Part shown: positions 1 to 8,796 of the stretch, piece after piece
Numbering within the stretch: position 1 is the first letter of the stretch
Layout: every line of letters starts with the position of its first letter
Source: Novosphingobium kaempferiae
GTDB taxonomy: Bacteria; Pseudomonadota; Alphaproteobacteria; Sphingomonadales; Sphingomonadaceae
Assembly: GCF_021227995.1 (NCBI RefSeq)
Contig: NZ_CP089301.1
Span: forward strand, 2,356,001 to 2,420,000
Length of the DNA stretch: 64,000 nt
Direction of reading: 5' to 3'
Program-made: the position numbers and the translations under genes
The notes under the pieces: model-generated
The model's database searches: none
What the model was told of the DNA's origin: nothing
The model's input: only the letters and a program-made list of their open reading frames with translations

Positions 1-210
1 GCCGCTCATCCCGAAGTGAAAGCCCATGTCGCCGGACAGGAACACCGCCGCCAGTGGCGGATGCGCGCGCCCCTCTTTCCGGACAGCCGGAAATTCGCGG
101 ATCGGCTGCGTGCCCAGCAGGCCGAACATCGGCGCATGGGTCACGATCGCGGCCAGCGCGGCGAGCCCGGCCAGCGCGCCAAGAATGCGCTGCCTGATGC
201 GCCCCCTCAT
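1..210 (-). CDS. acvB: AcvB/VirJ family periplasmic protein, N-terminal fragment (cut by window edge)
   Basis: The minus strand is open from an ATG at 210 to the window edge (70 codons). It begins with a basic stretch and a hydrophobic signal segment (RQRILGALAGLAALAAIV), followed at about residues 57-65 by AVFLSGDMGF, which resembles the conserved N-terminal SGD motif of the VirJ/AcvB family. The ATG overlaps the mprF stop by 4 bp (ATGA), so it is translationally coupled to mprF. AcvB-type proteins are periplasmic hydrolases of lysyl-phosphatidylglycerol in Agrobacterium and Rhizobium, where lpiA-acvB is an operon; the same pairing here supports the call. Only the first 70 residues are visible, so the catalytic part is not seen. 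Confidence 0.7.
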   Translation of the reverse strand, partial: MRGRIRQRILGALAGLAALAAIVTHAPMFGLLGTQPIREFPAVRKEGRAHPPLAAVFLSGDMGFHFGMSG

Positions 211-2813
211 GCCACCTGCCTCCGCAGCGGGAGCGCCGGGCGCGGCGGTTCCCGCCCACCCGTTCCGATCAGGCGCGAGACATCGTGCAACCCCTGCAGC
301 AATCCGATCCCGTGCGGGCCCGCGACATAGCGCGATTCCCAGCGCGGACCGAACTTCTCCTTGTAGCCGCGCAGGCCGCGAAAACCGTAGAACCGCTCGC
401 CATGGCGGAACACCAGCGCCGCCGCCTTGGCCCAGGCGGGGGCGAGATGACCGCCCTCGATCCCGGACAGCGGCACCATGCCCAGCGTGAAACGCTGGTA
501 GCCACGCGCCTTGGCCCAGAGCAGCAGGTTGGTGAACAGGAAGTCCATCGTCCCGCGCGGCGCATCCTCGCGATGGCGCATCAGGTCCACCGAAGCCTCG
601 GTGTGATCCTCGGTACACCACAGGTTCGCGAAGGCGACGATGCGGTCCTCCACCATGACCAGCGCCATGTCGAAGTTCGACAGGTACTGCCGGTCGAACG
701 CGCCGAGGCTGAAGCCCTTCTCGCGCTGCCCTTTGGCCTCCATCCATTCGTCGGAGATCGCCTCAAGCTCGTCGAGGATGACCGGCACCGCGCCTGCCGG
801 GACCACGCGCAGCCGCGCCCCGGCGCGCGCCGCCGTGCGTTCCGACTTGCGGATGGAGCGCAGTTGCGGCGTATCCAGTTCGAAGCTCGTCAGGTCGACC
901 ACCGCCTCCTCGCCGTACTTCACGATCTGGAGGCCCATGCCGATGGCAAGGTCCAGCATCGCGGGCGAAATCTCGTAGAGCACCAGCCGCCCCTGCTGGC
1001 GGTGCGATAGGTCGCGGATGGCCCAGAGCAGTTCGCCCCACGATCCTTCCGCGCCCACCGGATCGCCCATGACGACCCAGCTCGTCCCCTTGACCTGATA
1101 CATCAGGAAGGCGTCCCCGGCGGCGGAGACCAGGAAGCGCTTGTCGCCGGTCAGCGCCAGCATCGCCTCGGTGCGCGGGCTGGTGGCGAGGATGGCGCGC
1201 ACGGCCTCGTCGTCTCCGCGCGCGGCCTGTGTGTCGCCGCGTGCGGGGCCGGGGGCGAAGAGACGCCAGATCGCGAAGCCTGCCAGGAACACCGCGCAGG
1301 CGAGCGCCGCGCGCAGGTAGCGCGGGGCATCGGCACGCAGGGCGAACTTCCACCACAGGTCGTCGTCGTAGGGGACGTGGCGATAGGCGAAGAGGCCCGC
1401 CCACAGCGCCAGCCCCGCCGCCATCGCCACCGCCGCCGCCCAGCCTGCGGTCAGCGGCGCTTCGGTCAGCGCGGTGCGGCGATAGAACGCAGCCCGCGTC
1501 ATCTGGAGGAGCCCGGCCAGCGCGAGGCAGGCGATGGCTTCCTCGTAGTCGATGCCCTTGGTGAGCGAGAAGAACGCGCCCGCCAACAGCAGCAGCCGGG
1601 TGGCGTGGAACGCCCCGTCGAGCCGCCGGTAGAGCCCCGGTGCGAGCAGCAGCAGCGCGGTGCCGACAAGGCTGGCGGCGATGTGGCTCGCCTCTATGAA
1701 GGGCAGCGGCAGCAGGTCGGCCAGCAGGCCCATGCGCGCGTGGATCGCGGGGAGCGAGCCCGAAAGCAGCAGCATCCCGCCGCCAAGGAACGTGGCGCTC
1801 GCCAGCACCAGCGGCGAGAGGCCGGTGGCGACGCTCTGCACGCCGCCGAAGATGCGCGCCACGCGCGCGCTGCGCGTCCCCTCGCGCCAGGCCAGCAGCA
1901 GCGCGGCGAGCGCAAGGGGGAGCAGGTAGTAGACGAGGCGATAGGCGATGAGCGCTGCGAACAGCTGCGCGCGGTCGCCCGGTACGATCGCGAGGACGAC
2001 CGCCTCGAACACGCCGAGGCCGCCGGGAACGTGGCTCACCAGCGCGACGATGATGCCCAGCGCATAAGCGAGCACGAAGGCGGGCAGTTGCGCCGGGTCT
2101 GCGCCGGGCAGCAGCACGAAGAGCGCCGCGCCCGCGCAGGCGATGTCGGTCACGCTGACGCCCACTTGCGCCGCAATGGCGCGCCCCGAGGGCAGCGGCA
2201 TGCGGATGCCTGCCAGAGAACGGGGCAAGGCGATGCGGCGCGCGCGGGTGGCGGCGAAGGCCAGCGCGCCGAGCAGCGCCAGCAGGCCCGCTCCGCCAAG
2301 GTGCGTCGCATCGGCGCTGAGCGCCACCGCGCCGAAGTCCAGCCCGCCGGAATGGACCAGCATGGCCGCTCCGGCGACCGCCAGCACGCCCGCCCAGAAG
2401 TTCGCGGCGGCGAGCATGACGACCTTGGCCACCTCCGGCCCGTCGAGCCCGGCGCTGACATAGATGCGATAGCGCGCCGACCCGCCGGTCAGCAGCGAGA
2501 GGCCAAGGTTGTGGCTCAGCGTATAGCTGGTGAACGAGGCCAGCGCCGCCGTGCGCCACGGCAGCGGCCGCCCGATGGTGCGCAGCGCGAGGAAGTCGTA
2601 GAACGTCAGCGCGAGATAGCTCGCGGCGGTGAAGGCGAGGCTCAGCGCGATCTGCCCGGCGCCGAGCGCATGGAACGCGGCGCGGACCTGCGAATAGCGG
2701 ATCTCGTGCGTCAGCGAATCGAGCGCGACGAAGCCCAGCGCGATCACGGCAAGCACGGCGGCGATTTCAAGCGCGCGACGGTGCCGCTCGATCAAGGAAA
2801 GCAGCGCGGTCAT
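207..2813 (-). CDS. mprF: Bifunctional phosphatidylglycerol lysyltransferase/flippase (MprF/LpiA family)
   Basis: 868 residues from the ATG at 2813 (MTALLSLIERHRR). The open frame extends further upstream, but that part lies over the preceding gene. The N-terminal ~520 residues are a polytopic membrane domain of the MprF flippase type (aromatic- and leucine-rich helices, the SHVPGGLGVFE loop). The C-terminal ~310 residues form the soluble DUF2156-type synthase domain (GDKRFLVS, WVVMGDPVG, MDFLFTNLLLWAK, LGMVPLSG). The family transfers lysine or alanine from aminoacyl-tRNA to phosphatidylglycerol and flips the product outward, reducing negative surface charge and raising resistance to cationic peptides and acid. 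The start overlaps the stop of the DUF2147 gene by 4 bp, and the stop overlaps the acvB start by 4 bp, giving a tightly coupled three-gene operon. Confidence 0.92.
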   Translation of the reverse strand: MTALLSLIERHRRALEIAAVLAVIALGFVALDSLTHEIRYSQVRAAFHALGAGQIALSLAFTAASYLALTFYDFLALRTIGRPLPWRTAALASFTSYTLSHNLGLSLLTGGSARYRIYVSAGLDGPEVAKVVMLAAANFWAGVLAVAGAAMLVHSGGLDFGAVALSADATHLGGAGLLALLGALAFAATRARRIALPRSLAGIRMPLPSGRAIAAQVGVSVTDIACAGAALFVLLPGADPAQLPAFVLAYALGIIVALVSHVPGGLGVFEAVVLAIVPGDRAQLFAALIAYRLVYYLLPLALAALLLAWREGTRSARVARIFGGVQSVATGLSPLVLASATFLGGGMLLLSGSLPAIHARMGLLADLLPLPFIEASHIAASLVGTALLLLAPGLYRRLDGAFHATRLLLLAGAFFSLTKGIDYEEAIACLALAGLLQMTRAAFYRRTALTEAPLTAGWAAAVAMAAGLALWAGLFAYRHVPYDDDLWWKFALRADAPRYLRAALACAVFLAGFAIWRLFAPGPARGDTQAARGDDEAVRAILATSPRTEAMLALTGDKRFLVSAAGDAFLMYQVKGTSWVVMGDPVGAEGSWGELLWAIRDLSHRQQGRLVLYEISPAMLDLAIGMGLQIVKYGEEAVVDLTSFELDTPQLRSIRKSERTAARAGARLRVVPAGAVPVILDELEAISDEWMEAKGQREKGFSLGAFDRQYLSNFDMALVMVEDRIVAFANLWCTEDHTEASVDLMRHREDAPRGTMDFLFTNLLLWAKARGYQRFTLGMVPLSGIEGGHLAPAWAKAAALVFRHGERFYGFRGLRGYKEKFGPRWESRYVAGPHGIGLLQGLHDVSRLIGTGGREPPRPALPLRRQVA

Positions 2814-3250
2814 GCCGGAACTCCCGCAAGGCGCGTCCACACCTGCGAGCGGCAGAACAGGCCGCCGAGGATGCAGCCGCTGATCTTCAGACGGTCGGGA
2901 GAGAGCGGCTCGATGTGCGAATCGAACCTGCGTCCCATGTCGGGCACGTAGACGGTGCCCTGCCACGTCGCCGGTCCCGCCTGGTGGTAGTTCTGTAGCA
3001 GCTCGGTGCCGTTCAGTACCGCAATGCCGCTGGCCTGCGCATCCGCCCTCGCCTTCGCATTCGCCCAGACGACGCGGCCGCAAAGTCCCTGATTTCCTTG
3101 GCTTTCACAGGGTCCGGTGCGCACCGCGACGCTGTGCGAGGGGTTCAGCCAGATGCCTTGCGCCAGATCGGCGGGCGATGCCTGCGCACCCGCCGGAACG
3201 GCCAGCGCGGCGGCGAGGAGCGGGATCAGCAGGGTGATTTTCCGTGACAT
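2810..3250 (-). CDS. DUF2147 family secreted protein
   Basis: 146 residues from the ATG at 3250 (MSRKITLLIPLLAAALAVPAGAQA), which gives a clean signal peptide cut after AQA; the frame stays open 20 codons further upstream but that extension has no signal-like character. The mature part has the DUF2147 pattern: an early GIW segment, a cysteine pair in CESQGNQGLCGRVVW and a second in ISGCILGGLFCRSQVW. The family is a small beta-rich periplasmic protein of unknown molecular function. It is first in an overlapping operon with mprF and acvB, so it is co-expressed with lipid aminoacylation; whether it takes part in that process is inference. Confidence 0.85.
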   Translation of the reverse strand: MSRKITLLIPLLAAALAVPAGAQASPADLAQGIWLNPSHSVAVRTGPCESQGNQGLCGRVVWANAKARADAQASGIAVLNGTELLQNYHQAGPATWQGTVYVPDMGRRFDSHIEPLSPDRLKISGCILGGLFCRSQVWTRLAGVPA

Positions 3251-3318
3251 GGTGCCACTCTGAACCCAGCCGGATTGCACCCATTTCTCCGCAACATGAA
3301 AAATCGGCAATCTGTCGC

Positions 3319-3657
3319 TCAGCCGCCAAGCGAGTAGGTGATGACGAAGCAGGCCACGGTCAGCAGCGACATCGCAAGGATGAACGCCGCGTCCGCTACC
3401 CGCTCAAGTCCGTGCAGCCGCGTGGAGGACTGCACCCTCAGCGCGAAGTAGGAACACAGCGTCGCCAGCAGGAACAGCAGCGCATCGGCCGAAAGCAGGT
3501 CGTCGGCGATGGTCTCGTGCCCGCGCACCATCACGGCGACGCGCAGCAGGCCGATTCCCGTCATGCACACCCCCACCATGCCCGACGCGATCGGGCAGAT
3601 CAGGCGGCAGGTGCGGGCGTCGAGGCCCGTCGGGTCCGGTTCGGTCTCTGTTTCCAT
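3319..3657 (-). CDS. Small membrane protein of unknown function
   Basis: 112 residues if started at the ATG at 3657 (METETEPDPTGL). Three hydrophobic segments are visible (around CPIASGMVGVCMTGIGLL, DALLFLLATLCSYFAL and AAFILAMSLLTVACFVITY), with a short polar N-terminus and an arginine-rich loop before the last helix. I do not recognise a family. It lies 68 bp upstream of the DUF2147-mprF-acvB operon on the same strand and is divergent from the response regulator at 3790. Composition and frame usage look like a real gene; the upstream part of the same frame (to 3795) runs under the regulator's promoter and is unlikely to be coding. Confidence 0.6.
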   Translation of the reverse strand: METETEPDPTGLDARTCRLICPIASGMVGVCMTGIGLLRVAVMVRGHETIADDLLSADALLFLLATLCSYFALRVQSSTRLHGLERVADAAFILAMSLLTVACFVITYSLGG

Positions 3658-3789
3658 GGCGGCGGCCTTGTCGTGAACGGTGTCACGCGGATACGATGGC
3701 GCACGCCTCCCAGCGCTGGAGAGGACATGAGCAAAAGTTAATCCGCTCCTCACAAGGCGGAAGGGCAGCGTGCCCCACAAAACGGCAGG

Positions 3790-4497
3790 ATGCATGAGGA
3801 GAAGCCCGGTTTGAGCCAGAAGATCCTGCTCGTGGAAGACGACGCCGCCACCGCCGAATTCATCGCCAAGGGCCTCGACGAAGCCGGCTTCACCGTGGAC
3901 CGCGCCGCCAACGGCCGCGACGGCCTGTTCCTTGCGACAGACGGCGGATATGCGTGCATCGTCCTCGACCGCATGCTGCCCGGCCTCGACGGAATGGCGG
4001 TCCTGGCGGCCTTGCGCGGCGCGGGACTGGAGACCCCGGTCATCATCCTCTCCGCGCTGGGATCGCCGGAAGACCGGATCAAGGGCCTGACCAACGGCTG
4101 CGACGACTACCTCGTGAAACCCTTCGCCTTCGCCGAACTGCTCGCCCGCATCCGCCTGCTCATCCGCCGCGGAAACCCGGCCAGCGGGCCGGATACCGTG
4201 CTCCGATGCGACGATCTGGAGATGGACCTCCTCGCCCGCCGCGTCCGCCGCGGCGAGCGCGCGATAGACCTCCAGCCGCGTGAGTTTCGTCTACTTGAGT
4301 TCCTGCTCCGCCACGCCGACCAGGTGGTGACCCGCACGATGCTGCTGGAAGGCGTGTGGGACTACCACTTCGACCCCGGCACCAACGTCGTCGATGTCCA
4401 CCTCAGCCGCTTGCGCAAGAAGATCGACGAGGGCGAGCCCCGCCGCCTGCTGCATACCGTGCGCGGCGCGGGCTATCGCATCGGGATCGAGCCGTGA
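3790..4497 (+). CDS. OmpR/PhoB-family response regulator
   Basis: 235 residues. Receiver domain at residues ~10-125 with the acidic pair in LLVEDD, phosphoacceptor Asp60 in CIVLDRMLPGLDG and the lysine in DDYLVKPF. The C-terminal winged helix at ~135-232 ends in the family signature TNVVDVHLSRLRKKID and HTVRGAGYRIG. An alternative TTG start at 3811 has a better placed GAGGAGA ribosome site and would begin at the receiver proper; the ATG at 3790 is kept here with low certainty. It is followed, with a 4-bp GTGA overlap, by its cognate sensor kinase. The closest architecture is the QseB/CzcR/PmrA-like group; the signal is not evident. Confidence 0.93.
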   Translation: MHEEKPGLSQKILLVEDDAATAEFIAKGLDEAGFTVDRAANGRDGLFLATDGGYACIVLDRMLPGLDGMAVLAALRGAGLETPVIILSALGSPEDRIKGLTNGCDDYLVKPFAFAELLARIRLLIRRGNPASGPDTVLRCDDLEMDLLARRVRRGERAIDLQPREFRLLEFLLRHADQVVTRTMLLEGVWDYHFDPGTNVVDVHLSRLRKKIDEGEPRRLLHTVRGAGYRIGIEP

Positions 4498-5882
4498 AAC
4501 CCTGGCGTTCGACGACGTTCCGCTTCGCCGCGCTCGTCTTCCTGTTCCAGCTCGTCGCCGCAGCCGTGCTGCTTCTTGGGCCGGCGCTGCTGCTGCGCTC
4601 TCAGAGCCATGCCAACGCCGTCACAGTGGCGGAAACCCTGCGCGACGACCTGCTGGACGCCTATGCGGACGGCGGAACAACCGCCCTTGCCCGCGCCGTC
4701 GATGCCCGCGCCTCCCGCGGGATCGAGCGGTCTACGGTGCTGTTACTCGCTCACCCCGACGGCACGCCGGTTGCGGGCAATCTCGACCACCTGCCGTCGG
4801 GTCTGATCCCCGATGCCCCCTATACGCTCGTAAAGCTCGTCCGCCCCAGACATGCTTCGCCCGAGGCCGTACTGCTGCAGTCCGTCCGCCTGCGCGACGG
4901 GTCTGTGCTCGTCACCGGCACCGTCGTCGAGAGCGAGCGGCAGGTCATCGCGCTGCTCGAGCGTACATCGCTGATCGCGCTGGGCCTGTCGGTCATCTTC
5001 GCAGCATTCGCAGCATTCGTCTCGACCCGGCTAATCCTCAACCGTTTACAGGCCAGCGTCGCCACCTTGCGCGACGTCCGCGAGGGCCGCCTTTCCCGCC
5101 GAGTTCCGGCTGATCCAACGGGTGACGCGTTCGCGTTGCTTGGCAGCGAGGTCAACCAGGCACTCGACCGGATGGCGGCGCTCAACGCCGAGTTGAAGCT
5201 CGCGACCGATGCGCTGGCGCACGATCTGAAATCGCCACTGACGCGCATGCGCGCCGCGCTCGATCGGGCAGCACAGCATGTCGAGGATCCGCTGGCCCAG
5301 CCCTTCGTGGATCAGGCGCTGACCGAAAGCGACCGCCTGATGGCTATCGTCGAAACCGCGCTCAGCATCACCCGCGCCGAAGCCGGCATGGGCCGCGAGA
5401 GTTTCGAGGCTTGCGACCTGCCCGAACTGCTAGAAACCGTCGCGGAGATATACGCTCCGCTTGTCGAGGATCAGGGGCGCGCGATTGTCGTCGAGGCCCC
5501 CGGGCATCTGTCGCTGCGGGTTCACCGGCAACTGCTGGATCAGGCTCTGGGCAATCTCGTCGACAACACGCTGAAGTACGGGTCAGGCACGATCACCCTG
5601 TCACTGGAGTCTGAGCCAGGTGGTGCAACCATCGTGGTAGCCGATCAAGGCACCGGTATTGCGCCGGAACGGCGCGAACAGGCGCTGCGCCGGTTCACCC
5701 GCCTCGACGAAGCGCGTGGTGGGTGGGGAGCGGGGCTCGGCCTGTCGCTGGTGCAGGCCGTGGCGCACCTCCACGGCGGCGGCGTAGACCTCCACGACGC
5801 AGCGCCAGGGCTCGCGGTGCGGATCAGGCTGGCTGATCCGCTCCTCAGTCCTCCAGGAACAGTTCCGCCGCCGCGTCGATGA
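4494..5882 (+). CDS. Membrane sensor histidine kinase, partner of the upstream regulator
   Basis: 462 residues from a GTG that overlaps the regulator stop by 4 bp. TM1 is at ~11-34, a periplasmic loop at ~35-158, TM2 at ~160-180, then HAMP, then a HisKA helix with His243 in DALAHDLKSPLTRMRAAL. The ATPase domain has the N box (NLVDNTLKYG), G1 (DQGTGI) and G2 (GAGLGLSLV). All catalytic boxes are intact, so this should be an active EnvZ/QseC-type kinase. The last 38 bp overlap the 3' end of the convergent E1 gene. The periplasmic sensor domain is short and has no recognisable fold. Confidence 0.93.
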   Translation: MKPWRSTTFRFAALVFLFQLVAAAVLLLGPALLLRSQSHANAVTVAETLRDDLLDAYADGGTTALARAVDARASRGIERSTVLLLAHPDGTPVAGNLDHLPSGLIPDAPYTLVKLVRPRHASPEAVLLQSVRLRDGSVLVTGTVVESERQVIALLERTSLIALGLSVIFAAFAAFVSTRLILNRLQASVATLRDVREGRLSRRVPADPTGDAFALLGSEVNQALDRMAALNAELKLATDALAHDLKSPLTRMRAALDRAAQHVEDPLAQPFVDQALTESDRLMAIVETALSITRAEAGMGRESFEACDLPELLETVAEIYAPLVEDQGRAIVVEAPGHLSLRVHRQLLDQALGNLVDNTLKYGSGTITLSLESEPGGATIVVADQGTGIAPERREQALRRFTRLDEARGGWGAGLGLSLVQAVAHLHGGGVDLHDAAPGLAVRIRLADPLLSPPGTVPPPRR

Positions 5883-8184
5883 TCGAGTCCGCGTCGAGCC
5901 GGTAAGTGCGGTAGAGGTCGGGCAGGTCGCCGGTCTGCCCGAAACGGTCGGTGCCCAGCGGGCTGACACGCATGCCCTTCACGCCGCCAAGCCAAGACAG
6001 CGCGCCAGGCGAACCATCGAGCACCGTGACCAGCCCGGCTCCCGGCGCCAACGCACCCAGCAACGTCTCGACATGGCTCGGCGCCTGCTTCTCACCCGTC
6101 CAGCGCGCCGCACGGCGGGCCGACCAGCCACGATGGAGCAGGTCCGGCGAGGTGACGTTGAGCAGGCCAAGACCCGGTAGGTCTTCGGCAAGCTGCTCCC
6201 ACGCCGCCAGCGCCTCGGGCGCGACGACGCCGGAGAAGGCGATCGCCGCCTGCGCGCCGGGTGCCGGCTTCCTGAGCCAGTAACCACCCTTGAGCGCATC
6301 GGCCTGCCACGCATCATCCTCGCGCGCGACCTGCGGAATCGAGCGGGTCGAGAGGCGCAGGTAGACCGAACCGCCGTCCTCGCGCTGCATGTGCTCGAAA
6401 GACCAGCGCATGATGAGCGCCAGTTCGTCGGCAAAGGCCGAGTCGAAGGCCGTCAGCCCCGGCTGGCCCATGCCGATCAGCGGCGTGTTGATCGACTGGT
6501 GCGCACCACCCTCCGCAGCCAGCGTCAGGCCCGAGGGCGTACCGACCAGCAGGAACCGCGCGTCCTGATAGCAGCCGTAGTTCAACGCATCGAGCCCGCG
6601 CGAGATGAACGGGTCGTAGACCGTCCCCACCGGCAGCAGGCGCGTGCCGAAGTGCGGCCCCGCAAGGCCCAGCGAGGCGAGCATGATGAAGAAGTTGTTC
6701 TCAGCGATGCCCAGTTCGATATGCTGGCCCGCCGCGTGCGCCGCCCACTTCTGCGCCGAGGGAATTTTTGCCTTCTGGAACACGTCGGCCAGTTCCTGAC
6801 GGCGGAACAGCCCGCGCTGGTTGACGAAGCCGCCAAGGTTGGTCGTCTGCGTCACGTCGGGCGCGGTGGTGACGATGCGGTCACCCAGTTCCTCGCCGGA
6901 CTTGGCGATGTCGAGCAGGATGCGCCCGAACGCAGCCTGCGTGGACTGGTCAGCACCATCGGGCACCGCCAGAGCGGGAACGCGAACGGTCGGTGCGACC
7001 GGCTCCGCCGCCTTGCGGGCGATGGGGCTCGCCTTGACGAAGGCGTCGAGCGCAGCGGCGGCATTGTCGCCAAGGCCGCCCCACGGTTCCCATTCCTGGC
7101 CTTCCGGGATGCCCATTCGGGTGCGGAACTGCTCCATTTGGGGCGGGTTCATCATGCCCGAATGGTTGTCCTTGTGGCCCGCTAGCGGCAGGCCGTGGCC
7201 CTTGACGGTATAGGCTATGAACAGCGTCGGCCGGTCATCGTCGCAGGCATCGAAGGCGTCGATCAGGCTCTCGATGCAATGCCCGCCAAGGTTGGTCATC
7301 AGCGCCGCGAGAGCATCGTCGTCGTAGCTGTCGAGCAGCTTGCGGACCTGCGCCTTGTCGCCAATGTCGGCCATCAGCCGCGCCCGCCAGGCCGCGCCGC
7401 CCTGATAGGTCAGCACCGCGAAGTCGGCGTTGGGGCACTGGTCGATCCATTCCTCGATCGCCTTGCCGCCCGGCTTCCTGAACGCCTCGCGCTGGAGCTT
7501 GCCGTACTTCAGCGTGACGACGCGCCAGCCGCAGGTCTCGAAGATGTCGTCGAAGCGGCGGAACATGCGGTCCGCCGTCGTGCTGTCGAGCGACTGTCGG
7601 TTATAGTCGACGATCCACCAGCAGTTACGCAAGTCGTGCTTGTAGCCTTCGATTAGGCATTCGTAGATGTTGCCCTCGTCGAGTTCGGCGTCGCCCATCA
7701 GCGCGATCATGCGCCCGGCGTCCTCTTCGCGGACCTGCCCGTGCGCCACGAGATAGTCCTGAACGAGACTACTGAACGCGGTCACAGCGACACCTAGACC
7801 CACCGAGCCGGTGGAGAAGTCGACCGGGATGGTGTCCTTGGTGCGCGAGGGGTAGCTTTGCGCACCGCCAAGGCCGCGGAAGCGCTCCAGTTTGTCGCGC
7901 GTCTGCTCGCCCAGCAAGTAGTGGATCGCGTGGAGCACCGGCCCGGCGTGGGGCTTTACCGCCACCTTGTCCTGTGGACGCAGCGCGTGGAAGTAGAGCG
8001 CGGCCATGATCGCCGTCATCGAGGCGCAGCTGGCCTGATGGCCGCCGACCTTCAGACCATCGCGCTTCTTGCGCAGGTGGTTGGCGTTGTGGATCGTCCA
8101 GGCAGAAAGCCACAGCAGCCGCTTTTCGAGCGCTTCCAGCGTCTCGACGAGTTCGGTGCGGGTCTGGGTGATCGTATCGGCCAT
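5845..8184 (-). CDS. 2-oxoacid dehydrogenase E1, homodimeric AceE/MdeB-like (transketolase superfamily)
   Basis: 779 residues. The thiamine-diphosphate motif is MGDAELDEGNIYE at ~residue 160, followed by WWIVDYNRQSLD, which aligns with the GDGEMDEP...NCNLQRLDG segment of homodimeric pyruvate dehydrogenase E1. Further matches are GGHQASCASMTAI (AceE has GGHISSFASSATI) and ELGIAENNFFIML in the pyrimidine-binding domain. It is about 100 residues shorter than E. coli AceE. A divergent Lrp/AsnC gene starts 137 bp away. In Pseudomonas putida, MdeB (2-oxobutyrate dehydrogenase E1 in methionine breakdown) is paired with the Lrp-type regulator MdeR, so an amino-acid-derived oxoacid is a likely substrate; pyruvate is possible. 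No E2/E3 or methionine gamma-lyase gene is nearby. Confidence 0.86.
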   Translation of the reverse strand: MADTITQTRTELVETLEALEKRLLWLSAWTIHNANHLRKKRDGLKVGGHQASCASMTAIMAALYFHALRPQDKVAVKPHAGPVLHAIHYLLGEQTRDKLERFRGLGGAQSYPSRTKDTIPVDFSTGSVGLGVAVTAFSSLVQDYLVAHGQVREEDAGRMIALMGDAELDEGNIYECLIEGYKHDLRNCWWIVDYNRQSLDSTTADRMFRRFDDIFETCGWRVVTLKYGKLQREAFRKPGGKAIEEWIDQCPNADFAVLTYQGGAAWRARLMADIGDKAQVRKLLDSYDDDALAALMTNLGGHCIESLIDAFDACDDDRPTLFIAYTVKGHGLPLAGHKDNHSGMMNPPQMEQFRTRMGIPEGQEWEPWGGLGDNAAAALDAFVKASPIARKAAEPVAPTVRVPALAVPDGADQSTQAAFGRILLDIAKSGEELGDRIVTTAPDVTQTTNLGGFVNQRGLFRRQELADVFQKAKIPSAQKWAAHAAGQHIELGIAENNFFIMLASLGLAGPHFGTRLLPVGTVYDPFISRGLDALNYGCYQDARFLLVGTPSGLTLAAEGGAHQSINTPLIGMGQPGLTAFDSAFADELALIMRWSFEHMQREDGGSVYLRLSTRSIPQVAREDDAWQADALKGGYWLRKPAPGAQAAIAFSGVVAPEALAAWEQLAEDLPGLGLLNVTSPDLLHRGWSARRAARWTGEKQAPSHVETLLGALAPGAGLVTVLDGSPGALSWLGGVKGMRVSPLGTDRFGQTGDLPDLYRTYRLDADSIIDAAAELFLED

Positions 8185-8321
8185 GTCTGCTCTCCGGAGT
8201 GGCGCAAGGCGCCATCGGAGCAGGATACGTGGGCGAGGCCTTTCATGTCCTTGCGTTGTAGGCGTTCAGCAACATATGATTTGGCAATATCTGCCATTCA
8301 TGCGTTTCATTGAGACGATAT

Positions 8322-8789
8322 ATGCCACAGACTTCCCTCGACCTGATAGATCGCCGAATCCTGGACGAACTTCAGTCCGATGGTCGCATCACCAATCAGG
8401 AACTGTCGGAACGGGTCGGCCTCTCGCCCTCGCCGTGTCTGCGGCGGCTCAAGCATCTGGAGAGTGAGGGCGTCATCAGCCGCTACGTCGCGCTGGTCGA
8501 CCCGGAGACGGTGGGCCTCGACGTCAGCGCCTTCGTGCGCGTGCGGCTGGACCAGCAGGACGACCGGCACCTGGAAGCGTTCGAAACGGCGGTGGCGCAG
8601 TTTCCGGAGGTCATGGAATGCTATCTGATGACCGGAGAGGCGGACTACCAACTGCGCGTGCTGGTGCCTTCACTCGGCATGTTCGAGGATTTCCTGCGCT
8701 TCAAGCTGACGCGCATCGACGGCGTGTCGCAGGTGACGACGAGCTTTGCGCTGAGGCCGGTGGTCTACCGGACCAAGATCCCGGTCTGA
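8322..8789 (+). CDS. Lrp/AsnC family transcriptional regulator
   Basis: 155 residues from the ATG at 8322 (MPQTSLDLIDRRILDEL); an in-frame TTG at 8310 would add four residues. The N-terminal HTH is LDLIDRRILDELQSDGRITNQELSERVGLSPSPCLRRLKHLE, the classic Lrp pattern. The C-terminal RAM ligand-binding domain has VMECYLMTGEADYQLRVLVPS and ends with TSFALRPVVYRTKIPV. It is divergent from the E1 gene and shares a 137-bp AT-richer intergenic region, so it probably controls that gene in response to an amino acid, as MdeR and BkdR do for oxoacid dehydrogenases (family knowledge; the regulation is inferred). Confidence 0.92.
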   Translation: MPQTSLDLIDRRILDELQSDGRITNQELSERVGLSPSPCLRRLKHLESEGVISRYVALVDPETVGLDVSAFVRVRLDQQDDRHLEAFETAVAQFPEVMECYLMTGEADYQLRVLVPSLGMFEDFLRFKLTRIDGVSQVTTSFALRPVVYRTKIPV

Positions 8790-8796
8790 ACCCTTC

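Noticed and set aside
763..2559. Long open frames opposite or beside mprF (e.g. 763-2559 minus in another frame and 1377-2951 plus)
   Set aside because: Arginine/alanine-rich shadow translations produced by high GC; mprF in its own frame has clear domains.
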